A stretch of 64,000 nt of DNA from Punica granatum. Its lineage: Eukaryota; Streptophyta; Magnoliopsida; Myrtales; Lythraceae. Made by a program: the position numbers and the translations under genes. Under the pieces are notes generated by a model. The model saw only the letters and a program-made list of their open reading frames with translations, had not been told where the DNA came from and made no database searches. Where the stretch lies: NCBI RefSeq assembly GCF_007655135.1, contig NC_045130.1:29074605-29138604 (forward strand). The letters are read 5' to 3'. This document shows, in pieces, positions 36,946 through 48,405 of the stretch (positions are counted from its first letter, which is position 1; each line of letters begins with the position of its first letter).

Positions 36946-37260
36946 CCGCCAAACATTGGTAATTCGAAATTCTCCGCTTCTCCAAATTTGAATACTCAAA
37001 ACAATACAAACGAAAATCCATAGACTAACACACGGAAATCTTATCTCTACCGTAGAACATTCAAATTCTGCAGTATGTAACACACGGAATCCATAGACTA
37101 ACTCCTAATTCAGAGAATAACTTAATTGATAGAAAGTGCTTAAATTGTCTCCAGTTAAACTTCTCAGAGCTGAGCGGGTGATTTTGAAAACGATTTCGTA
37201 TTTGTGATGTACAAAAAAGAATCTTTACAATTTGTAATTTGATATTTTGAAAATTTCATC

Positions 37261-37525
37261 GAGTCCACTAACACTTTGGTCCTTCAATTTTTCAATTATT
37301 AACACTTGACTATATGAATTTTCAAAATCGAGAATTTGGTCCCTAAATTTTTAAGAACCATAACAAAATGGTCCTTTTAGGGACCAACTGTTGGAAAAAA
37401 AATGGCTAAAAGGACGTTATTATTATTATTTTTAAAAATTCAGCGACCAAATTCTCGATTTTGAAAATTCATGTAGTCAAGTGCTGGCAATTGAAAAATT
37501 GGAGGACCAAAGTGTTGGTGAACTC
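37261..37525. mobile_element. 265-bp fold-back MITE in the palindrome spacer
   Basis: The left half (CACTTTGGTCCTTCAATTTTT, then CTCGATTTTGAAAA-type sequence) is repeated inverted in the right half. A central unpaired part lies near 37370-37420. A clear target duplication was not identified. Confidence 0.7.
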
Positions 37526-38110
37526 AAATTTGTAAGATTCTAATTTCCAAAAGATTTTTGGGTAAATAATTTCGGAATAATTTGTTGATAATTTTATAAC
37601 CGAAAATAATTAATTCTGGATGATTTTGTTTAGTTTAAGATATTATCAATTTCGGAAGATTTTTTTAATTTTGAAAAATTTTGTTAATAATTTTATAACA
37701 AAGAAATAATTAAATTAAAAATTTTAAAAACTCAAAAAACTCAAAAATTCCATTCACGGAGCATTCTGAGACCATTTATCCGGGCCCATCTAGTCCTTAC
37801 TTTCATATATATATATATATATATATAGATATATATAGTTATAGATGTAGAAGATATATTTATATAGATTTTAGATATTATTAAAATTCTTTTTTTAATC
37901 CCATCGCGCAAGTGGTCATCTAGTTTTTATGGAATTGGGAAAAAATACTCCTATTTATTTTCAGAAAATTAATTTTTGGTTTTTATCTATATTTTTCTTT
38001 TCCTTTTCTAAAGTTACTTCTCCATAGAATAATATAAAAATATGTTTAGTAATGTTAAATTAGAAAATTATCTAATATGAGAATAATTGGAGTAATCACC
38101 ATAAAAAGAT

Positions 38111-38599
38111 TGTTGGGGATGTCTTATATCAAGTTCGGAAAATGGAAGACCCGGAGCAAGGACGAAATCGGTCGAAAAAGGAAGGTGTCTACAATCTCAG
38201 ATTTCGTTGAGATTTTCTTTTGTATTTTCTAGATTTCATGTATCCTCGTAATGTATTCAAAAAATGAAATATTCTAGGGAGAGATATTAGGATATATTCT
38301 TTTGAGGTTATATATGGGGTCTTGTTCGAGTTGTAGAAAGTGCTTCAGAGCCACAGAGCCCTGACCCGTCGTGGGTTAATGAGAAAGAGTCTAGAATCGC
38401 GAGGACTATGACGGTGTGATCTTTTCCTACTCTGTCCATGGATGTTTGTGTAATGGTGTGACCGGATTATTTGTCTAGTAGATTCTTCTACTCTGTTCAT
38501 GTATGTTTCCTTCGGTTTTAGGGTTTTACCGTGTTTATCCAGTGTTCGATTTTATTTCTCTAGTACCTCATCTTGTGCTTTAAGTATCTTGTCACTACA
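38111..38599 (+). mobile_element. 489-bp solo LTR
   Basis: Begins TGTTGGGG, ends CACTACA, and is flanked by perfect 5-bp repeats AAGAT (38106-38110 and 38600-38604). An internal TATATATGGGGTC could be the LTR TATA region. No partner LTR or internal domain is present. Probably copia-type by its TGTTG start, which is inference. Confidence 0.8.
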
Positions 38600-38884
38600 A
38601 AGATGATATAAAATAAATTCATAAATAGAAAAGGAAAGCTATTAAATAGAGTATAAAAAAGGAAATAATGAACAAAGAAATAATCTGGAGAACTAAAAAC
38701 AAAAAAAAAGAGCTTCTCTAATATATATACTATTTTGAATAACGGAGAAGAAAATTCTTACGAAAATTAATTCAATTCAATGTAAGTAAGCATATTTTTT
38801 GCAATTTTCTATTTTTTAGAGAAATTTCCTAAAAAAATATAAAATTCTCCAAAAGTAAATAGATTTAAGTTTTTGGATGATTTG

Positions 38885-38963
38885 TTTGAGTATCCTGTGC
38901 TATTCCGAGGTCACTATTACAAATTTACAGCAGCACACTATACCTTCCCTTTCATATTAAATA

Positions 38964-38970
<7 letters not shown>
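38885..38970. repeat. Inner end of the right palindrome arm (B side)
   Basis: Inverted counterpart of 36862-36945. To its right the arm is interrupted (38966-39688) and resumes at 39690 with ATAGATTTATAGATCCCTAA, the inverse of sequence at about 36827-36848. Confidence 0.75.
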
Positions 38971-39003
<33 letters not shown>

Positions 39004-39688
39004 GTAAGAACATGGTGCACCCAAACAGACGGCCTCAGAAAGCTCAATTGCTGAAAGAAAATTTCTCAATTTTTTTATTTTTTAAATTTTATGATCATTA
39101 TTAATAAAAAAGATTTATTTTTTAGTAAAAAAGATTTATTCTTTCTAAGATATTTCCTGATAAGAGCCAAATAAAACGAAATTTATTTTTTTAATTTACT
39201 GATAATATAACGTTGATTACATAATATTTAATACATCACAAATTTTTGAACTTTTAAAATAAAAAATTATTTCGAGTTTCTCTAATTTTTAATATTGAAT
39301 ATTAAAAATTAACATACTGTAATTTTATAAACTTCTCTAATATTGATCACTGAATGGAATTTTCTCCCTTTTCTTAGTTTAGATAATTTATATGATAATT
39401 TCTCATAAAAATATTTTTAAAAATTCTTGGAAGTTATTCTTAAGAAGATGTTTCATGATAAAATCTGAATAAAATAATATATTTTCTAATTTTTTATAGC
39501 ATATATCATATGCGTGTACTGTGAGTTACATGATATTTAATAAATTACAAACTTTTGAGTTTTGAAATTGTAGAACAATTTGGACTTTTTTTCGAATTTT
39601 TAAACACGCGTATGATATATAATATAATTAACAAAAAGGAAAAATAAATCACGTTTTACCCCGTGCAACGTACAGACTCCACTACTAG
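38966..39688 (+). mobile_element. Helitron-like insertion in the right arm
   Basis: The segment is absent from the paralogous left arm. It ends GTGCAACGTAC, spacer, CTACTAG, then T, close to the Helitron at 35777-36521 (GTGCAACGCAC..CTAG). The 5' end lies in a TA repeat where the expected TC is not clear. The TA run is about 38966-38999. Confidence 0.6.
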
Positions 39689-39782
39689 TATAGATATAGA
39701 TTTATAGATCCCTAAGAAAATCAGATTGTACTTGTTCCTACCTAAAAATGTGACCGCAACTGGCAAATTGTGTTGTTAGAGT

Positions 39783-39930
39783 TTTATTTTTTATTTTTTC
39801 GGGTTATAAGAGACCCTATGACCTAGTACAGGAATCGAAACAATAAAGTTAAATAAAAGGGGCACAACTTACGAGAATCAAACCTGAGACCTTATGGTTC
39901 CAAGCGACAACTTGTGCCACTGCACCAAAT
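39783..39930 (-). mobile_element. tRNA-derived SINE in the right arm
   Basis: Minus-strand head TGGTGCAGTGGCACAAG (A box) and GGTTTGATTCTCG (B-box-like), with an A-rich 3' end (plus-strand TTTTATTTTTTATTTTTTCG). Same family as 21645-21802. The left arm lacks it, so it inserted after the A/B duplication or was lost there. Confidence 0.65.
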
Positions 39931-40347
39931 TCCCTTCCTCAGTACTCGGTCTTTATTGAAACTCATTGGAATTATGCCTTACTGATAATCTCGATCGGCC
40001 AATAGGTTTGGGGTGTCTCGTATTTCAACGAGAAGATAAAAGGGTTTCAAATGTCGGTCTCATTGTATGGAAGGTCGAGAGAGCAGCGCCACACACTTCT
40101 TAGGCTAATTATCAGTTACTTGACTGCTTACCTCAAGTCACCATATTCCTTTCCTGACCCATCAAAAAATACTCCTTTCCTACCATTGATTTTTCTTCCA
40201 TACCGTCATAATCTTGTAATTGAAGACATGTCAACACGGAAGCTGCAAGACACAATGGCATTTCCTGAGTAAGTAGAAGACATTTCAACACCGTCATATA
40301 CGAGAGTTGAGCAACTATCGGGAGTTCGGATCAATCTTGAACATCAA

Positions 40348-43014
40348 ATGAGATGTCTTGTGTGCTCCGCTGTATTATGGTTACTTCTAGCTACATTATA
40401 AAATGCTAGATTTTTGTGCGTCCATGGATTCACTGAACCAATCCCAACCAATGACTGAGGGCGACACGTTAATCTCCGCCGGAGGAAAGTTCCAGCTGGG
40501 ATTCTTCAGCACAGGCAACTCAAGCAACCGTTATCTCGGGATTTGGTTCTATAATATCCCAAGTAGAACGATTGTTTGGGTTGCAAATAGAATTAAACCC
40601 CTCGATGGCTCACTGGGTCTGTTGAAAATCGAGCATGGGACTCTTGTCATCAAAGACAACTCCGGATGAGAGTTTTGGTCGTCGAATCCTCGGAATTTAT
40701 CCTCGAGCAGCAATACAATCGCTAAGCTCCTTGATTCAGGAAACATGGTTTTGAAATATGATAACTCGGAAAGTTATCTCTGGCAGAGTTTCAATCATCC
40801 TGCCGATACGATGTTGGCGGGAATGAAAATTGGTTGGGACTTTAAGCTCGGGATAGAGCGGCAACTTACGTCATGGAAGAGTGCAGAGGATCCTTCTCTT
40901 GGGCAGTTCTCTTACAGAATGGATCCCCGGGGACCGCAGCCTAAGATGCTTGAGGGCAACATCACACGGTATTTATCATTTTTCCATAAGTATTAATGTA
41001 TATTTTTGGAACATCTTTTACGATTGCTCGGTTACTTTCTTTCCTACTATTATCGTGTTTCGTATGAAAGTCTGACGAAAGACAACTGCCAACAAATGTA
41101 AAGATTACACTGGTGGATCTCTTTTCCTAAATATTGATTTATATAATTGACACATATCTAAGGATTACTAGCTAGCCGATCCTTTCCCCTATTTTTGTAG
41201 TAGTGTTCGATAGGAAAAGCTAAGAGAATATTTGTCATGTTAGGCTGAGGCGTGTCAAATAAATTATTAAGTATACATTCCCTTCAGGCATGGATCGGAA
41301 GGACCGCAGTTGTCGTGGGAATGAATGTAGTGGCAGGTATCCTCAACCAAAGAGCTTTTGTTTCCACGACCCTTTTTTCACCTCCCCCTATCATCTCTCG
41401 TAATTATTAAATATATATAAGTTTTTAGGCCAATTAGATGAAAACTCGAAAGCATATATATCACAGAGAAAGGGACATAGTGCAGTGCCTCACGCCCTCA
41501 CCTAGGAACCAAATGGTTCAGCCTCCAGTTTCAGTTCTCATCATTGTATTATTTATGTTCATGCCTTGCTCTGTTCTTGTCTTATCATTTTAACAGGTAC
41601 AGGGGCTTTCCTCATTTTAGCGCTTTCAGCAGTATCCGGACATATTTCGAGTCAATCATCAGCCTGATAATTGTATATAATACTCAGGAAACTTACGGCA
41701 CATATTATCTCCGTGACCAAGGCACCTTGTCAAGGTTACTTGTAAATTACACAGGCAAGGTCCAACAATACATGTGGAACAACCAAACACTCGATTGGAT
41801 GCTTTTATATGAGTTACCAAGCGATGCATGTGATGAGTATTCAAAATGTGGTCCTAACGCGGTCTGTGTCGTAGCGAATACAGTTCGAACTTGCAAATGC
41901 CTTCCTGGCTATGTATCCAAATTAGCTCGGGACTCAAACACGCCCAACCTATTGTACTCGGGCGGCTATGTAAGGAAAAGCCCCTTCAATTGTTCGGTTT
42001 CTGAAGGTTTTAAACTGGTGAGGCCAGTTAAGTTGCCCGAACTCTCGCAGTTTGAGATGAATAGTTGCATGAGCATTAATGAATGCGAGAAGATGTGCTT
42101 GATGAATTGTACATGCACTGCTTATTCACGTACTGGGGACAGCAGCGACAGGACCGGCTGTCAGTTCTGGTTTGGAGATCTTCTTGACATACGGGAACTT
42201 ATTAAAGGTGATTTTTACCGGAATGAACTTTTCATTAGGTTGTAGCTTCAGAGCGAGGTAAGCAGTGGTGCAATTTCATTTGTTCGTGTGACATTATCCA
42301 AGTATCAAGATAATCATTTACTTTTTAATGCATACCAAGTCATTCTAACATAAGTAGGTTTCATGAGGAAGAAGTTGGTGGTTGCTATGGCGATGGTTCT
42401 ATCAGTCTCTTCCGCAATGGTCTGTTCATGGGTTTCTTGGAGGAGAAGAAAGGGCCAAGGTACCTAACTACTCCCTTTTACTATTCTCTTTTTGGCTACA
42501 ACTCCTCCCTTTTACTTGACTGAAAATTTGTTATATATCTCAAGAAAAAAAAATCTCTGTTTCTATGTTAAACCCAGAAAACTCCTAAGAAATTATTAAT
42601 TTTAACAGGGGTAAGATCTGATATTCATGATGAAGAAGAGGAGAATTTCGAATTACCCACTTTCGACGCAGTCATGATCTCACAAGCCACTAATGACTTT
42701 TCGTACTCCAATAAGCTAGGGGAGGGAGGCTTCGGGCCTGTTTACAAGGTCATCCGTTATCCTTCTTTAAAACGTATTGGGATCAATAATTTATAAGCAT
42801 CATGAATTGAGATCAATCGTCTAATTAATTGTGAAAAATTCACCTTGACTTAAACAGGGTCAGCTCCCAAATGGGCAAGAAATTGCTGTCAAGAGACTGT
42901 CTGAGACTTCTAGGCAAGGCCTCAATGAGTTCAAGAATGAGGTCATGCTAATTGCAAAACTTCAGCACCGAAACCTTGTGAGGGATGTTGCATTGAAGGA
43001 GAAGAGAGGATGTT
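40348..43014 (+). pseudogene. SRLK copy B, truncated receptor kinase pseudogene
   Basis: Exons 40348-40968, 41597-42257, 42351-42459, 42609-42748 and a partial fifth from 42858. The lectin part ([18 protein letters not shown]), EGF (CDEYSKC), PAN and juxtamembrane parts are clear. The kinase has the Gly loop (GEGGFGPVY) and the VAIK-type lysine (EIAVKRLS), then breaks off at LQHRNLV. Defects are a frameshift in the signal peptide (ATTATAAAATG), CGA-to-TGA after KDNSG, a one-base loss near FIRL at the end of exon 2, and an exon 3 acceptor ACAT in place of ACAG. Without subdomains VI-XI it could not be a kinase. It joins copy C tail-to-tail at 42982-43014. Confidence 0.9.
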
Positions 43015-43035
43015 TCACAAGGTTTCGGTGCTGAA
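42961..43035. repeat. Palindrome centre between SRLK copies B and C
   Basis: TTCAGCACCGAAACCTTGTGA (42961-42981) and its exact inverse (43015-43035) flank a 33-bp spacer. The inverted similarity continues outwards through introns and exons of both copies for about 2.6 kb per arm. Confidence 0.9.
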
Positions 43036-45740
43036 GTTTTGCAATGAGCGTAACCTCATTTTTGAACTCATTGAGGCCTTGTTGAGAAGTCTCCGACAGT
43101 CTTTTGACAGCAATTTCTTGCCCGTTTGGGAGCTGGTCCCCTTTAAGTCAGGTCAATTTCTCAATATTGGTTAGACCATATTGATCTCAATACATGATTG
43201 ATAAGTTATTGATTACATTTACGTTTCAGATAAGGATAAGAGATGACCTTGTAAACAGGACCGAAGCCTCCCTCCCCTATCTTATTGGAATAGGAAAAAC
43301 TGCCAGTTGCTTATGAGGCCATTACCGCATCAAATGTGGGCAGTTGGAAATTCCCCTATTCTCCGCCAGCATGAACATCAAATTTTGCCCCGGTTTAAAA
43401 GCAACTTATAAGGAGCTAATGAAATTTCTGAGTTGCCATAGGACAGACTTAATGATTTTCTTAAGAGTTAGGTACCTTGGTCTTTTCTTCTTCTCCAAGA
43501 GGCCCATAAACAGAACAATGCAGCAGAGACTGATAGGACCAGCGTCGCAGCAATCATCAACTTCTTCCTCGTCAAACCTACTTCTGTTAAAATGAGTCGG
43601 TATGCATTAAAATGAGTTGGTACACTTGGATAATCTTGCAGAAACAAATGAAATTGCATCTCTGGTTACCTTGCTCCAGCTCTACGACCTGAACGAAAAG
43701 TTCTTCATTGCCATGATCATCATTGTTAACTTCCCTTATGTCAAGAAGATCTCCAAACCAAAAACTGCATCCTCTACTGTCTCTGCTGTCACTGATGCTT
43801 GCATAAGTAGTGCAGGTACAATTCCTTAAGCACACTTAGTCACACTCCTTAATGGGCATGCTACTATTCATCTCAAAATGCAAAAAGTCGGGCAACTTTA
43901 CCCAATTCACCCGTTTAAAACCTCCAGAAACAGAGCAATTAAATGGGCTCTTTCTTGTACAACCACCTGAATGCCAGAGGTTGAGAGTGTCAGAGTCCTG
44001 AGCAGATTTGGAGACGTACCCCGGGAAGGCATTTGCAAGTTCAAACAGTATTCTTTGTGATACAGACTGTATTAGGACCGCATTTTGCATACTCATCACA
44101 TGAATTGCTCGGGAACTCATATAAAAGCGCCCAATCAAGTGCTTGGTTGTTCCATATGTACTGTTGGAGCTTGCCTGTGTAATTTACAAGATACCTTGAC
44201 AAAGTGTTATGGTCACAGAGATCATATGAGTAGTAAGCTTCCTGAGAACCATGTGCCATTTCCATGTGAGGACTGAGTCGAAAGATGTGCTGATACCGCT
44301 GAAATGAGGAAAGGTCCTGTACCTGTAAAAATGTTGAGAGAAGAACAAAACCAGGCATGAATACGAAAATTGCAAGACATTAATTTTATGACCTAAGTGG
44401 TGTAGCGGCATGGGAAATGCTACTACCGAGGATTGAATCAGAGCTTCTTGCTACAAGTCGATGACAAGTGCCACTGCATTGATTCTCTTTCCTCTAACAT
44501 CTAAACGGTTAATATCGAATTATTTGCCTGATAATGGATCATTGTGCACAGTTGACCATCATGCGATCATTCCGATCCATGTGTGGAGGGAAAGCGTACT
44601 GATGGATTTATTTGACACGCTTCCATTTAACAATGTAAATGTTCTCTCAGTTGGCTTTCAAACTTCTAATTTTCATATGGAACCCCACCACAACAATAGC
44701 CGAAATTTTTACCTAGTAATTCCTATAGATGTGCCATGATATACATACATCTAAATTTAGTCGGCCGTTTTCTTTCAGACTTTTTGTATGAAACACGAGA
44801 ATCATAGGAAATAAAGTAACCTAGCAGTCCTGCAAGTTTTGTGAATAATATGCATTAATAGCAGTGGAAGCATCTTAGCATGCGGGCAATCCATGAGAGT
44901 CCATTCTGTAAGAGAACTGTCTTGAAAAAGGATCCAGTGCACTCTTCCATGATGTAAGTTGCTGCTCCATCCTGAACTTAAAGTCCCAACCAATTTTCAT
45001 TCCCGCCAACATTGTATCGCTAGGATGATCAAAACTCTGCCAAAGATAACTTTCCGAGTTATCGTATATCAAAACCAAGTTCCCAAAATCCATGAGCTTT
45101 GTGTTGATACTGCTCGAGGATAGATTCAGAATATTTGACAACCAAATTACTTTTCCGGAGTTATCTTGGATGACAAGATTTCCATGCTCAATCTTCAAAA
45201 GACCTGGCGAGCCATCGAGGGGTTTATCTCTATTTGCAACCCAAACAATCGTTCTACTTGGAATATTATAGAACCAAATCCCCAGATAACGGTCCCTTGT
45301 GTTGTCCATACTGAAGAATCCTAGCTGGATCCTTGAGTTGTCCGTACTGAAGAATCCTAACTGGAACTTTCCTCCGGCAGAGATTAATGTGTCACCCTCA
45401 TTCATCGGTTGGGACGGGTTCGGTTGATCCATGGATGCACAAAAAGCTAGGATCGGTAATGAAGTTAGAAGTGACCAGAATACAGTGGAACACACAAGAA
45501 ATGTCATTTGATGTTCAAGATAACGGTTCCTTGTGTTGTTCATACCGAAGAATCCTAGCTGGATCCTTGGGTTGTCCATACTGAAGAATCCTAACTGGAA
45601 CTTTCCTCCGGCAGAGATTAATGTGTCACCCTCAGTCATTGGTTGGGACGGGTTCAGTTGATCCATGGATCACAAAAAGCTAGGATCGGTAATGAAGCTA
45701 GAAGTGACCAGAATACAGTGGAACACACAAGAAATGTCAT
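43015..45740 (-). pseudogene. SRLK copy C, truncated receptor kinase pseudogene
   Basis: Minus-strand exons run from duplicated first exons (ATG at 45740 and 45507) through lectin (to about 44830), EGF/PAN (about 44320-43670), TM (about 43590-43490), juxtamembrane (about 43386-43252) and a partial kinase exon ending at LQHRNLV (43015). Defects are a frameshift after CGPNTVC, a stop within the PAN motif (ECD then TAA), stops in the juxtamembrane exon, and the lost kinase 3' half. The protein pieces (YYSYDL, NNQALDW) are closer to copy D than to A or B. A 263-codon frame (45666-44875) still spans both signal-peptide/lectin starts. Confidence 0.88.
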
Positions 45741-45753
45741 TTGATGTTCAAGA
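45287..45753 (-). repeat. Tandem duplication of the 5' end of SRLK copy C
   Basis: 45287-45520 (234 bp) and 45521-45753 (233 bp) are near-identical direct repeats. Each carries a start codon, a signal peptide (TFLVCSTVFW) and the first lectin residues. Within each, a shorter 36-bp duplication repeats QLGFFS.DN. A one-base loss in the outer unit puts its ATG out of frame. Confidence 0.9.
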
Positions 45754-46678
45754 TTGATCTGAACACCGAGAAAATTGCCTAAATTAGTAACTCTGTAGCG
45801 TTGAATGAAACAGGGAGGCGCATCTCTTGTATAAGATGGTGTTGAAATGTTTTCTAACTTTCTTACTAAGAAATTGCCATCATGTTTGCAAGCTTCTGGA
45901 AGTCAACCGTTGTATTCTTCCTTGTGCTTTCAACTTCTACATTCAATAATATAACGGCCCATAAGTTTTGAGCTTCTGGAGGTTTGGGGAAAAATTTGCA
46001 TGGCAGGTAAGGAATATGTATATGTTGACTTGATGTATGGCTGTAGCTCAGGAATGGGGACCACACTGCAGCCCCATATCCCAGGCTAGTGTGCCATTGA
46101 TCACCGCAGGAAGCACGAGCGACCTCATCATGGGTGTGGTGGCCGCCAGTGAGACCATGAATATGAAGTACTACCAATTGAATCCTAATAATGGGAATTT
46201 CATCTCCCGATCTTCCACCTGCTGCACATTTCATACCAATTCCAACCATCCTCCTCTGGAGGATATTAGGGCTAATTCCATTTTGCCTAAGATGACTACA
46301 TTCCAATCATCTCAAACCTCCAACGCGGAAGTGGCTATGGTTGATAATGAACATACTAGTTTGTCACGGAAGCATGCATTTTAAAGGAACTTTAACTGAA
46401 AAGAAAGGACACGAACACCACGACACTTAAAATCACTCCTAGTGCCTAGTTGCAGGACCCAACCGAGAAGAGTCTTAGAATTTCTGTCAACTTTCACCAC
46501 TCCCTCACTCTAATAACCACTCCAAAAAGCTAAGAAGTTCCCAAGAAAATTACTTGTGATTCCCCCACATGTTGTCTTCCAAAACTCATCCTCTCGTGTG
46601 TGTATATAGATACAAAATCCTAAATATTCCTTAAGATATATCCAATGTTAAAATCAACTAAGGAGATTTCCCTTTTGA
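45754..46678. other. 5' flank of SRLK copy C with an unidentified ORF
   Basis: The first 150 bp match the 5' flanks of copies D and E (ATAAGATGGTGTTGAAATGT). From 46037 to 46384 a 115-codon frame (SQASVPLITAGSTSDLIMG, then KYYQLNPNNGN) has plausible composition but no recognised family. Its 3' part resembles 27400-27480. It may be a relic gene piece shared by the duplicated blocks. Confidence 0.4.
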
Positions 46679-47773
46679 CACTACTAAAATACTCGACATT
46701 AGCTAGGGCCAGATCCCTCGCTAAATCAATAGTCCCTCGCTAAATCAATTATCCCTCGCTAATTAATAAATAAATTTTAAAAAATACATTTATCTTCCTA
46801 GCAAGGGATCCCTTAAAAAAATTTAAACAAAATAAAAACCTTTCGTCTTCAACCCCTCTCAAAACTGAGACCTCTCGCTGCCCTTTGCACATTTGCCCCT
46901 CACCCATCTATGCCAATCTCCTTAACTGTTGAGTTATATCAAATTTCACTTGTCATTTTACTACAATTAAATATATTTATATTACTTATGCTTTTACATT
47001 TATACTACTATTATTTATTTTTATTTCCCTAAATACCGAAAATATTTCCTATTACAAATCTAGTCCACTAATCAAGAGACAAACCAAACATGCAAACCAT
47101 TATCCACAATATCCACTTACAAACCACATTCACCTACAAACAAAACAATTATCCACATACAAACCAAGTCTACGAATCGATAAACAAACCAAACATACAA
47201 ACCATTATCCACTTTATCCACTAACAAACCAAATACACATTCAAACATTATCCACCCACAATGCATTATCAGCATACAAACCATTATACACTTAACACAT
47301 CTTCAAAAGAAATGACCTACTCACCATCACCACCATCATCATCATCATATGCATGATCCTCGTCGTCCCCCTTGCCATGCCACTATTGACAATGTTGCTT
47401 CCCCCTAGAGGTATCGAGAAGGGGTTTTCCCATTTGTTCAGCCATGCAACTAGCAATAAATTTCAGGCGTGCGTCATAATGCGCCACTCATCCCCACTGT
47501 GCCAAATGGTCCACATTCAGTGGGTAGTGAGCTAGTGGAATTACAGCGATACCAGTTCATCCCACGTGTACGACCCTTCTTGCTTGTCTTGACCGTCTTC
47601 GCCCAAAGCTTGGAAGTTTCATCATTAGAAAGCTTGGTGCCAATAAATTGAGAAGCCTGAGTGAACTTCTCCTATTAAGATAATGAAAAAAAAAGAACAT
47701 CCATAAATCAATAACATTTGATAAACAACAAGCCAAAGTTCTCGTTAAGTATAAAAAGCAAGTCCTTTCAATC

Positions 47774-48313
47774 TTAATTGCAACTTACCATATTTTCTTG
47801 TGCATATGGGCTAACCCAAGTACCATCCTTTCTCCTTTGATGGTTTCTTTCGTAGACCTCCACGAGAGTGACTTGTCTTCCTTCTTTCGTCCCCTTATAG
47901 AAATTCTTAGGGACATTATTCATCTTCGGAGCTAGCTCATTTCGTAGTAAGCTGAGAAGGTCATCCACATTGGCTGGGGGGATATTATAGTCACATTTCG
48001 CACTAAGATATCCGGCGGCAATTGAAAGGGCGGAATGCTGCTTTCAACCATGCCATATAGGCTGGTTATAATTCTCCATAAGTTGGTAAAATTTCATAGC
48101 TTCCGAATTAGGATCTTGAACATGTGTCATGGCCATAACTTGTCCCATCGCATCATAGATCATGTCTTTGTACCTATTTAATGGATTGTGAAACTCCTCC
48201 AGTGCAAGAGGATCCGATATGTATCCAATAGAGGATGACTCCGTAACGTTAGGACACTCCTTCCCATGATTAGTCCAGTACCAATAGTTTGGCTTGAAAT
48301 CATTCTTGTACAT
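47774..48313 (-). pseudogene. En/Spm-type transposase fragments
   Basis: 48313-48044 reads MYKNDFKPNYWYWTNHGKE, and 47968-47774 contains RKDGTWVSPYAQEN, with diverged continuation to about 47540 (EKFTQASQFIGTK). These phrases are characteristic of plant CACTA transposase-associated proteins. Stops and frame changes separate them, and the nested LTR element lies immediately 5'. Not functional. Confidence 0.75.
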
Positions 48314-48405
48314 ATCAAGTTGAACTTCATCTGGATATATGAAACGTCATTTAAATTGGCACTTTAAACATTGGCAGATAATTTTTCTTAGATCATTTTC
48401 CGCAG

